DNA of 13,709 bases from Alkalimonas sp. (GTDB lineage Bacteria; Pseudomonadota; Gammaproteobacteria; Enterobacterales; Alteromonadaceae). The DNA is taken from NCBI GenBank assembly GCA_022565655.1, contig JAIUMG010000050.1, forward strand, positions 1-13,709, given 5' to 3'. The notes under the pieces are model-generated. The model did no database searches and was not told where the DNA came from. It worked only from the letters and a program-made list of their open reading frames with translations. This document shows, piece after piece, positions 1-6,253 of this stretch. Numbering within the stretch: the stretch's first letter is position 1; every line of letters begins with the position of its first letter. Position numbers and translations under genes: made by a program.

Positions 1-1607
1 GTGGCGTAGCCAACAACCTGCCAGTGGATGTTGCCAAAGCGCTGGGCGCCGATCGTATTATTGCGGTCAGCATTGATGCCCCTTTGCTGGATAAAGACCA
101 GCTGATTGATGCGTTCAGTGTCTCGGAGCAATTAACCAGCTTTTTAGTGCGGCGTGGCTTGGCTGTGCAACTTGCGCTGCTGGACGAGCACGATATTTTG
201 TTGCAGCCTAGCTTGAGCGGTATTGGCACACTGGATTTTGATCGCCTGATGGACGGTGCGGATATTGGTTATCAAACGGCTGCATCGGCATCAGCTTTGC
301 GTGATTTGGCGATGCCAGCCGAGCAGTACCATCAATGGTTGCTGACACATCGCTTACCAGAGTCGTCTGAACAGACGATCGACCGTATCGTCCTGCAGAA
401 CAACTCCAGGCTGGATGATGCGATTCTTTTGGATCGCTTAGGCATAAGCCCTGGTGATCTGTACGATATTCAGCAGGTTGAGCAGGGGATACGTCGGGTG
501 TATGGGCTGGATGTATTTGAGCGGGTGTCGCAACAGCTCACCACCTTGCCCGATCAGAGCACCGAATTACAGGTCCTGGCACAGGAAAAAAGCTGGGGGC
601 CAGGGTACCTGAATTTCCGTTTACGGTTCGAAGATGATTTTCAGAACAAGCACCACTATCAGCTGGCAGCCAGCTATCTGTATACCAACTTAAACCCACT
701 TGGCGCCGAGTGGTACTCCGAGCTGGCGATCGGCAGTGATAAACTGATCAGCAGCGAGCTGTACTGGCCGATAGTGAGTTCAGCCACCTTCATCAGTGGA
801 CAGCTGCAAGCGTTCAGTGAGCGTCAGGTGCTGGAGGATGAAAACCGCCGTTCACTGGGGGATTTGAATCACAGTGAGTTTAATGCCATGGCCTTGACTG
901 GCTGGCACCCCTCCGATCATCTGACTGTGGCTACCGGCTGGACGCGAAGAGCTGGGCGCTATCGGGCGCCTGGCTCGTTAAATCTTGCGGAGATGAGTCA
1001 GCGTATTTCCTATCAGCGGCATGGCCCGGTACTGCAAGGACGCTGGGATACGCTGGATAACATCAACTTCCCGGGGCGAGGGATCCGGCTGTCTGGTGAA
1101 GTGCAGTGGTTGCAGGACCGATCAGGGAGCCATCGAGGCAATAGCCGTACTCTGAATCTGGACCTGTTGCTGGCCAGAAGCTGGCAGGCTCATCGCTTGC
1201 ATAGCCGTTGGCGCTGGCAGCGATACCGTAATAACGATCCCGATCTTATTCTGGAGCAGTTTAGTCTGGGAGGCTTCTTAAACTTATCGGGCTACCCGCA
1301 TCAGTATTTGTATGGCAGTACCGTCAGTTTTGGTAGTTTGGTGTATCAGTATCAGTTGACCCAACCGCAAATGTCGTTTTTAAACATGCCATGGTTTGTG
1401 GGGGGATCCATTGAGCGAGGCCGGGTGCAGGATGACTTACTCAACCTGAACCAGGCACAGCAAACCGATACCTGGCTCTGGGCCGGCAGTGTGTTCCTTG
1501 GCTGGGATAGCCCGCTTGGCCCGCTGTTCTTTGGCTATGGCCGCGCTCAGAGTGATGAGCGCAGCCAGGTGGACTCCTGGTATTTGTCGCTGGGACATAA
1601 CTTTTAG
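1..1607 (+). CDS. Patatin-like phospholipase / Omp85-type outer-membrane barrel protein (PlpD-like), 5'-truncated
   Basis: The reading frame is already open at the left edge (first full codon at base 3), so the start lies outside the window. The first residues, GVANNLPVDVAKALGAD, match the patatin segment just after the DGG motif. The catalytic Asp should lie about one codon upstream, and the catalytic Ser (GxSxG) is also outside. The visible 534 residues contain the patatin C-terminal part (to about base 365), one POTRA-like domain (about bases 370-590, containing RLGISPGDLYD), and a beta-barrel of about 340 residues. The barrel ends in SLGHNF, with the terminal Phe expected of a BAM substrate. 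This order matches type Vd autotransporters such as Pseudomonas PlpD, in which a lipase is exported through its own barrel. The native substrate cannot be told. It converges on the S9 peptidase gene. An internal GTG at 24 is not the start. Confidence 0.9.
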   Translation, partial: GVANNLPVDVAKALGADRIIAVSIDAPLLDKDQLIDAFSVSEQLTSFLVRRGLAVQLALLDEHDILLQPSLSGIGTLDFDRLMDGADIGYQTAASASALRDLAMPAEQYHQWLLTHRLPESSEQTIDRIVLQNNSRLDDAILLDRLGISPGDLYDIQQVEQGIRRVYGLDVFERVSQQLTTLPDQSTELQVLAQEKSWGPGYLNFRLRFEDDFQNKHHYQLAASYLYTNLNPLGAEWYSELAIGSDKLISSELYWPIVSSATFISGQLQAFSERQVLEDENRRSLGDLNHSEFNAMALTGWHPSDHLTVATGWTRRAGRYRAPGSLNLAEMSQRISYQRHGPVLQGRWDTLDNINFPGRGIRLSGEVQWLQDRSGSHRGNSRTLNLDLLLARSWQAHRLHSRWRWQRYRNNDPDLILEQFSLGGFLNLSGYPHQYLYGSTVSFGSLVYQYQLTQPQMSFLNMPWFVGGSIERGRVQDDLLNLNQAQQTDTWLWAGSVFLGWDSPLGPLFFGYGRAQSDERSQVDSWYLSLGHNF

Positions 1608-1622
1608 GAGACGTCCTAGACC

Positions 1623-1658
1623 CTAGTACACTATATCTTCAAGTACAAAAGTGACTAG
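1623..1658. terminator. Weak hairpin between convergent genes
   Basis: In the 66-base gap between the convergent phospholipase and peptidase genes, CTAGTACACT (1623-1632) pairs with AGTGACTAG (1650-1658) with one bulged A. A second small inverted repeat, TAGGA/TCCTA, overlaps the phospholipase stop codon at 1605. Neither is followed by a T-run on either strand, so neither is a textbook intrinsic terminator. They may still help to end or protect the two converging transcripts. Confidence 0.2.
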
Positions 1659-1673
1659 CCCCAGCTTTGTTGC

Positions 1674-3665
1674 TTAATCGCTATGGCGTTCAAACCACTC
1701 TAGAATGCGCTTAAGGCGTTCAACCAGGTTCACCGGGGTGCCACTTCTCGACAAGCTGTGACCTTCGCCTTTGAACACCACCATTTCTACCGGGACGTTA
1801 TTGGCTTTTAAGGCATAAAACCACTCTTCGCCCTGACCTATCGGCGTGATATGGTCATCGGTACTGTGGATAATTAAGGTCGGGGTGGTGACTTGATCGG
1901 CATACTTCAATGGCGAGCGGCCCCAATACAGCTCAAAGTTTTGCCAGATGGTACCGGCAAATTCACGGCGCATGGAGTTAGGTGGGTATTGCTGAGTGCC
2001 GGCTTCTGAGACCCAGTTACTCACACTGCGCTGCGTGACTGCAGCTTTAAAACGGTCGGTCTGGCTGGTGATCCAGTTGGTCAGAAAACCGCCATGGCTA
2101 CCGCCGGTAATATACAGTTGCGATGCATCCAACCAATCGTGCTGCTGCAACACATGATCCAGCACTGCTATATTATCGCGGTAATCAACACCGCCATAAT
2201 CGGCGTGCACTGAGTTTTGGTGGGCAAAACCATAGCCCGTGCTGCCCCGGTAGTTGGTAAAAACGACGGCATAACCGGCTGCTGCCATCATCTGGAACTC
2301 ATGAAACCACTGCTGGCCCCACATGCCACCAGGGCCGCCTTTAATATTCAGTACCAGTGGGTACGACTGACCTTCTTGCCAACCAACGGGTTTTAGTAAA
2401 AAACCCTGACTTTGGCCCTGTTCGTGTTCAAACCAAAACGACTGCAACGGTTGCAGCGTCAGCTCAGCCAACAAGGCTTGATTGAAACGAGTTAGTTGCT
2501 GTGGCGCTTTATTGCCATCTTGATACCAGATTTCTGGCAAGTTTTGCTCGTCTTGCCATAGGTAGCTAAGGGACTTGCCATTGTCAGCTATGGTGACATT
2601 GGAAGCACTGCCTTGTTCGCTTAAGCGGATCTGGCTGCGGTCACGGCGCAGGTCCAGTTCAAATAAGGGGCGAGCCCCAAGGTGATCGGCTCCGAGCAAA
2701 ATGCGCTGATTGCTGAGCCAATGCGTGCTGCTGGCATTGCGATCCCAGTCTTGCGCCACCGGTTTATTACTGCCATCACGCAATTGGTGCAATACCAGCT
2801 GTTGTGGCTCGAAGTAATCGGCCTGATACTGATACAGCAGCTGGCGACCATCCGGCGACCACTGCGGCGAACTGGCTTGGCCGGGCAGAGTTTCTAAGCG
2901 GGTGGTACTGCCATCATCCAGCTGGTACAGGTACAGATCCTGCTGCATGCTGCCTTCCAGTGCATCGCTGCTGCGATCCGAGGCAAAGACGATTTGCTTG
3001 CCATTGGGAGAAAACTGCGCTGAATGATCGTGCCAGCGGGCATCACCGGTCAGTTGGGTCAGCTGCTCTGTGGCGATATCCAGCAGCCAGAGGCCGGAGC
3101 GGCGTTCATTCAGATAGCCGCTGCCATCACTTTTATACAACGCATGACGAATGACTACCACATCGGCTTCGGCTTCGTCGCTTTTGGCTTTTTCTTTGGT
3201 TGGGTCGGCAACAGCGGGGTCGACGGATAAGGTCAGTAGTAACTGCCTGCCATCAGGTGACCAGCTGAAATCACGAATACCCGCTTGCTTTAAAGCCGTC
3301 AGCGCTCGAGCTTCACCACCAGCCATTGGCAGCAGATACAGCTGTTGGCCTTCGCCCCGGCCAGAAATAAAAGCCAACTGGCGGCCATCTGGCGACCAGC
3401 GCGGGCTGCGATCATTGTCGCTAAAACTTAGCTGGCGTGGAGAGCTTTTACCATCGGTTGCCACCAACCATAGGTTGCTGTCGCGGCTGCGCTTATCATC
3501 GGCAATGGTGCTATGTACAAAAGCTACACTGCGGCCATCCGGTGCCAACTGCGGGTCGGCAACAAATACAAACTTATAATAGTCATCCGGTTGCATCCCT
3601 CGGGTGTCGGCAATGGCTACCGCACAAAACAAGACAGAGACACAGAGCAAGATACGCATCAGCAT
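1674..3665 (-). CDS. Secreted S9-family (prolyl oligopeptidase-like) serine peptidase
   Basis: This is an exo- or oligopeptidase of the S9 (POP/DPP4/acylaminoacyl-peptidase) superfamily, probably periplasmic and acting on short peptides. Numbered from the first in-frame ATG (3680), it has a signal peptide (residues 6-24, ending AVAIA-DT) and a TolB/PD40-like beta-propeller with WSPDGR-type repeats near residues 95, 140, 223 and 273. An alpha/beta-hydrolase domain follows from about residue 425. The triad is visible as Ser528 in GGSHGG, Asp609 in HSTDDHITP and His641 in GEGH. I place the start at the second ATG (3665), because AAGG lies 8 bases before it and the ATG at 3680 has no Shine-Dalgarno. 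This gives 663 residues, normal for the family. A small membrane-protein gene precedes it on the same strand after an 80-base gap. Cleavage specificity cannot be read from the sequence. Confidence 0.93.
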   Translation of the reverse strand: MLMRILLCVSVLFCAVAIADTRGMQPDDYYKFVFVADPQLAPDGRSVAFVHSTIADDKRSRDSNLWLVATDGKSSPRQLSFSDNDRSPRWSPDGRQLAFISGRGEGQQLYLLPMAGGEARALTALKQAGIRDFSWSPDGRQLLLTLSVDPAVADPTKEKAKSDEAEADVVVIRHALYKSDGSGYLNERRSGLWLLDIATEQLTQLTGDARWHDHSAQFSPNGKQIVFASDRSSDALEGSMQQDLYLYQLDDGSTTRLETLPGQASSPQWSPDGRQLLYQYQADYFEPQQLVLHQLRDGSNKPVAQDWDRNASSTHWLSNQRILLGADHLGARPLFELDLRRDRSQIRLSEQGSASNVTIADNGKSLSYLWQDEQNLPEIWYQDGNKAPQQLTRFNQALLAELTLQPLQSFWFEHEQGQSQGFLLKPVGWQEGQSYPLVLNIKGGPGGMWGQQWFHEFQMMAAAGYAVVFTNYRGSTGYGFAHQNSVHADYGGVDYRDNIAVLDHVLQQHDWLDASQLYITGGSHGGFLTNWITSQTDRFKAAVTQRSVSNWVSEAGTQQYPPNSMRREFAGTIWQNFELYWGRSPLKYADQVTTPTLIIHSTDDHITPIGQGEEWFYALKANNVPVEMVVFKGEGHSLSRSGTPVNLVERLKRILEWFERHSD

Positions 3666-3693
3666 AAATCCGACCTTCATTTCATTAAGTAAA

Positions 3694-3715
3694 CGCTGAT
3701 TGAAACTGATCAGCG
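3694..3715 (-). promoter_or_regulatory. Inverted repeat in the S9 peptidase leader
   Basis: CGCTGAT (3694-3700) and ATCAGCG (3709-3715) form 7-bp arms around an 8-base spacer, about 30 bases before the peptidase start. The right part also contains the palindrome CTGATCAG. As RNA on the minus strand it is a hairpin followed by only a broken T stretch (TTTACTT). It could therefore be a leaky terminator between the small upstream gene and the peptidase, or an operator for a dimeric repressor. No protein is assigned. Confidence 0.3.
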
Positions 3716-3759
3716 GACGGACTGCAAGTGAAAACCGATCAATTCACCTTTGGTTAGGT

Positions 3760-3939
3760 TTAGCGAAAAATCATCACCAGCAGTTGCACCAGCAGCACAA
3801 TGGCCACCAGTGGGAAGATAAAGCGGGTGATTTTATTCAGTTCTTCATTGGAGTGACGTTTGCCAAACTTTTCCAGCACGGTCACGAGTAGAAAAAGTGC
3901 CAGGAACAGAACGGCGAGAATAATCACAATAGTGGGCAT
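3760..3939 (-). CDS. Small two-helix membrane protein, unknown function
   Basis: A 59-residue protein starting MPTIVIILAV. Residues 2-23 are strongly hydrophobic, 24-42 form a charged linker (EKFGKRHSNEELNKITR), and 43-59 form a second hydrophobic segment ending LVMIFR. It is therefore a helical hairpin in the inner membrane. The start at 3939 is preferred over an in-frame ATG at 3957. The sequence AGG lies 9 bases before 3939, and no Shine-Dalgarno lies before 3957. I do not recognise the family. It precedes the S9 peptidase gene on the same strand by 80-94 bases, so the two could be co-transcribed, and it diverges from rmuC. The clean helix-charged loop-helix pattern with sensible start spacing argues for a real gene. 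It has no other supporting evidence. Confidence 0.6.
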   Translation of the reverse strand: MPTIVIILAVLFLALFLLVTVLEKFGKRHSNEELNKITRFIFPLVAIVLLVQLLVMIFR

Positions 3940-4087
3940 AGTGGTCAACCTAATCATCTGGATGCATGGAATGGACAGTCTAATACAAATAACAACGTCA
4001 GATAAGATGCGGTTTCATTTACGGCTTAACTGTTTGGGTGATGATGGTTCCAGAAAGAAATAAGCAATTTTTTGCCGCTGCCTCTTG

Positions 4088-4116
4088 TTGTCATTCAATA
4101 AATCAGTCAGCATAAC
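4088..4116 (+). promoter_or_regulatory. Sigma70-type promoter of rmuC
   Basis: TTGTCA (4088-4093, five of six matches to TTGACA) is followed by a 17-base spacer and CATAAC (4111-4116, four of six matches to TATAAT). It lies about 30 bases before the rmuC start codon. The last base of the -10 is the first base of a LexA-type box, the arrangement expected for a repressible SOS promoter. Confidence 0.5.
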
Positions 4117-4131
4117 TGTATATATCATCAG
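4116..4131 (+). promoter_or_regulatory. LexA-type SOS box before rmuC
   Basis: CTGTATATATCATCAG fits the CTG-N10-CAG core of the gammaproteobacterial LexA operator. It matches the consensus CTGTATATATATACAG at 13 of 16 positions, including the whole left half and the right CAG. It overlaps the putative -10 on its left and the AGGGG Shine-Dalgarno-like stretch (4130-4134) on its right, so LexA bound here would block initiation. From memory, E. coli rmuC (yigN) is listed among SOS/LexA-associated genes, which would make this a conserved control. Not tested here. Confidence 0.65.
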
Positions 4132-4146
4132 GGGTTGGCTCGTCAT

Positions 4147-5646
4147 ATGGAAGAGTGGACATTTTGGGTGCTAGGCTCTGCCGTAGCGGGAAGCCTGCTG
4201 ACATTGTGTATCCTGTATCTCATCCTGCTGCCAAAGCGGCAACGCTGGCACTATCAATTACAGCATACATCTGAGCAGGTGGAGCAGGTGACGGAACAGC
4301 TGCAGCTTTGCCAGCAAGAACTAAAAGCACAAACGGAGCTGGCAGGGCGCAGTCGTGAGTTGTTGCAGGTGCGCCAGACTGAGCTGCGGGAGCGGGATTC
4401 GCAGCTAAGTGAATTGAAGCAGTCTGTGCAGCAGCAAAAAACAGCGCAGCAACAGCAGCAGGCTGACTACCTGGCATTAAAAGAAAAGCATGATCGGTTG
4501 CTGAGTACCTTGGAAGCGAAGGAACAGCATTTTGCTGAACAGCTTACTTTACTAAAAGAAAGTCGTGAACAGCTAAAGCAAGAGTTTGAGCTACTGGCCA
4601 ACGACATTATCGAGCGAAAGGGCAAAGCCTTTAAAGATCTTAGCCAGCAAAGTTTGCAGCAACTTTTATCGCCACTACAAAGCGATATGAAGGGCTTCCG
4701 CGATAAAATGGAGCGCATCCACAGTGAGGAGTTGCAACAGCGTAGTTCGTTGAAAACTGAATTGCTGAATTTACAGCAGCTGAACATTCGTATCACCGAT
4801 CAGGCCGAGCAACTCACCAAAGCCTTGCAAGGTCAGAAAAAAGTGCAGGGCAACTGGGGCGAACTGATGCTGGAGAATGTACTGGAGAATTCTGGTCTGC
4901 GAGCGGATATCGATTATAAACGCGAAGTCAGCTTTAACACAGCGGATGGTCGGCGTCGGCCCGATGCGATTATTTATTTACCGCAGCAAAAGCATATGGT
5001 GATTGATGCCAAGACCTCCCTGGCCGCTTACACCCGCTTTGTGAATGCCGACGATGAGCTGGAGCGTCAACAGGCGTTAGCGGATCACACCCAGGCGGTA
5101 AACGAGCGGATTAATGAACTGGCCGATAAAAACTACTACCAGCTGGAAGGGCTGAACTCCCCCGAAGTGGTGTTTATGTTTGTGCCCATTGAGTCTGCCT
5201 ACGTCGAAGCACTGAAGTTTGACAGCAGTTTGTATCAGCGAGCGTTGGAACGCAATGTGCTGGTCACCACACCGACGACCTTATTGACCAGCCTGAATAT
5301 TGTCCGGCAACTGTGGCGTTTTGAAGATCAAAGCAAGCATACCGCTGAGCTGGCCAACCGGGCGGAAAAATTCTACAGCAAGCTCAAGTTGTTTTTAGAT
5401 AGCATGCAAGGGGTTGGTAAGCAGCTGGATAAAGCCAAAGACAGCTATGACAAAGCCTTTGGCCAGCTTTACAGCGGGCGTGGCAATCTGATTAAGCAGG
5501 CGGCCGAGTTCAAAGAGCTGGGGGTCGCGGTGAAGAGTGAAATCGATGCTGAGCTGGTCGATAAAGCGCGACTTGAACTACACAACAGTGCACTTACAGA
5601 CACAGACAAGCAGGAATCAGTTGATGAGCAGCCGGATCACCACTAG
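4147..5646 (+). CDS. rmuC: DNA recombination protein RmuC
   Basis: RmuC limits inversions and other rearrangements at short inverted repeats in E. coli and is thought to act as a nuclease or DNA-structure processor. The protein of about 499 residues begins with a membrane helix (about residues 6-29, numbered from the ATG at 4147), then a long Gln/Glu-rich coiled coil to about residue 165, then the RmuC domain. In that domain GNWGE, RRRPDAIIYLP and VIDAKTSL are visible. The PD...IDAK arrangement is the PD-(D/E)xK-type nuclease core. The SSGRGN-like motif of the family appears as YSGRGNLIKQA near the C-terminus. The ATG at 4147 is preferred over an in-frame TTG at 4135, which directly abuts the only Shine-Dalgarno-like sequence (AGGGG, 12 bases before the ATG, rather long). 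It is a single-gene unit with its own promoter and LexA-type box, and it converges on a small membrane-protein gene. Confidence 0.95.
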   Translation: MEEWTFWVLGSAVAGSLLTLCILYLILLPKRQRWHYQLQHTSEQVEQVTEQLQLCQQELKAQTELAGRSRELLQVRQTELRERDSQLSELKQSVQQQKTAQQQQQADYLALKEKHDRLLSTLEAKEQHFAEQLTLLKESREQLKQEFELLANDIIERKGKAFKDLSQQSLQQLLSPLQSDMKGFRDKMERIHSEELQQRSSLKTELLNLQQLNIRITDQAEQLTKALQGQKKVQGNWGELMLENVLENSGLRADIDYKREVSFNTADGRRRPDAIIYLPQQKHMVIDAKTSLAAYTRFVNADDELERQQALADHTQAVNERINELADKNYYQLEGLNSPEVVFMFVPIESAYVEALKFDSSLYQRALERNVLVTTPTTLLTSLNIVRQLWRFEDQSKHTAELANRAEKFYSKLKLFLDSMQGVGKQLDKAKDSYDKAFGQLYSGRGNLIKQAAEFKELGVAVKSEIDAELVDKARLELHNSALTDTDKQESVDEQPDHH

Positions 5647-5686
5647 CTGCTCTTGTTCAGGCGTAATCGCTGCAGTTCAGTGTGAC

Positions 5687-5890
5687 CTAGTGGTAGCACA
5701 TGGCAAACAGCATGATCGCCAACACGGCAAAGCAGCCGGCGGTGAAGACACCAAACTCAATCCGCGCTTCCATTTTTTGTTCTTTATTTAGAGATCCGGG
5801 TAGAAAACAAGCATAGAGTAAGCAGCTTAACCCCAGAGTCAGGCTCAGCACAGCCAGTGCAAACAACAACGACGACAACACCAGATCCAT
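5687..5890 (-). CDS. Small two-helix membrane protein, unknown function
   Basis: A 67-residue protein (MDLVLSSLLFALAV...) with a hydrophobic segment at residues 3-30, a charged loop (PGSLNKEQKMEARIEFG) and a second hydrophobic segment at 48-65 ending AMCYH. It is probably an inner-membrane helical hairpin. Cysteines lie at about residues 24, 29, 54 and 65, and I see no metal-site or thioredoxin motif around them. The start is well supported: AGGAG sits 5 bases before the ATG at 5890. The in-frame GTG at 5923 lies inside a hairpin and is rejected. Its stop is 40 bases from the rmuC stop, in convergent orientation. No family is recognised. The leader carries an unusual terminator-like hairpin. 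Confidence 0.7.
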   Translation of the reverse strand: MDLVLSSLLFALAVLSLTLGLSCLLYACFLPGSLNKEQKMEARIEFGVFTAGCFAVLAIMLFAMCYH

Positions 5891-5900
5891 AAACACTCCT

Positions 5901-5922
5901 AAAAAAATGCTGCCTGGCAGCA
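5901..5922 (-). terminator. Intrinsic terminator-like hairpin abutting the RBS (possible attenuator)
   Basis: Read on the minus strand, TGCTGC-CAG-GCAGCA (5922 to 5908) forms a 6-bp stem with a 3-base loop. T7 follows (5907-5901), and the AGGAG ribosome site of the 67-residue membrane protein begins at the very next base (5900). No minus-strand gene lies upstream that would need a terminator here, because the TonB receptor is on the other strand. A leader attenuator, or a hairpin controlling access to the ribosome site, is therefore more likely than a plain gene-end terminator. Confidence 0.55.
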
Positions 5923-5923
5923 C

Positions 5924-5956
5924 TTAATACCTAAGCAAATTGGGCATAGAGCCCAT
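5924..5956 (-). other. Possible 10-codon leader ORF before the hairpin
   Basis: On the minus strand ATG (5956-5954) opens MGSMPNLLRY and stops at TAA (5926-5924), one base before the terminator-like stem begins. It contains two adjacent Leu codons but no strong run of one amino acid. No Shine-Dalgarno is visible. A -10-like TAGAAT lies just upstream (5974-5969) without a convincing -35. The placement suits translation-coupled attenuation, but a 10-codon ORF can easily arise by chance. Confidence 0.15.
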
Positions 5957-6086
5957 AAATCGCAGCGTATTCTACGGCATCTTCTCTGCTTTTGCATGAA
6001 AAGCCGCTCAGAAAGCCTCAACATGGGATAGTCCGCCTTGACTTTTGCACACTCGCAGCCAAGATTAGAGAGTCTGGAATAGTATT

Positions 6087-6107
6087 AGCTTTTAAAAAAC
6101 AAAAGCT
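6087..6107. repeat. AT-rich inverted repeat upstream of the TonB receptor
   Basis: AGCTTTT (6087-6093) and AAAAGCT (6101-6107) are perfect 7-bp arms around AAAAAAC. This is part of the gene-free stretch 5924-6253, which also holds a short TGGGC/GCCCA hairpin (5941-5955) and the direct repeat and promoter listed separately. Nothing coding longer than a few codons is convincing there. The inverted repeat may be an operator; no regulator is assigned. Confidence 0.25.
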
Positions 6108-6125
6108 TGGGAATGGTTAAGAATG

Positions 6126-6153
6126 AAATATTCAGGAATAATAAAATATTCAG
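6126..6153 (+). promoter_or_regulatory. Direct repeat AAATATTCAG upstream of the TonB receptor promoter
   Basis: AAATATTCAG occurs at 6126-6135 and again at 6144-6153, an exact 10-base repeat with an 18-base period. The first copy is embedded in the imperfect palindrome TGAA-ATA-TTCA. The repeats lie just upstream of the putative -35/-10 region, where an activator or repressor would bind on roughly successive faces of the helix. The DNA is AT-rich, so chance similarity is possible. Confidence 0.3.
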
Positions 6154-6162
6154 CATAATTTA

Positions 6163-6191
6163 TTTCATATTGACTCGATCTTTGCTATGTT
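6163..6191 (+). promoter_or_regulatory. Putative extended -10 promoter of the TonB receptor gene
   Basis: TATGTT (6186-6191) is preceded by TGC, giving the TGn motif of an extended -10. A weak -35-like TTTCAT (6163-6168) lies 17 bases upstream. The transcript would have a leader of about 55 bases before the receptor start. A nearby TTGACT (6170-6175) is spaced too closely to serve with this -10. Confidence 0.3.
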
Positions 6192-6253
6192 AAAACTGTT
6201 CGGAAAACGAACACCTCAATATAAGAAAGAATCCAGGTGACCAGTTAGGAGAG

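Noticed and set aside
2621..3579. Several open frames opposite or out of frame with the S9 peptidase gene
   Set aside because: They overlap a clear peptidase reading frame, show no domain motifs and have compositions typical of antisense shadows.
4135..4146. TTG start at 4135 for rmuC
   Set aside because: The only Shine-Dalgarno-like sequence (AGGGG, 4130-4134) directly abuts it, leaving no spacer. The ATG at 4147 is more plausible.
4430..4475. Possible CAG/CAA microsatellite-like repeat in rmuC
   Set aside because: The Gln-rich stretch is encoded by mixed CAG/CAA codons inside a long coiled coil. This is normal low complexity for RmuC and not a repeat element.
5891..5923. Upstream GTG start at 5923 for the 67-residue membrane protein
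   Set aside because: It would place the start inside the terminator-like hairpin and has no Shine-Dalgarno, whereas the ATG at 5890 has AGGAG at 5-base spacing.
6120..6191. Fur box upstream of the TonB receptor
   Set aside because: The region is AT-rich with AATAAT and ATAATTT stretches, but no arrangement matches the GATAAT hexamer repeats of a Fur box convincingly.
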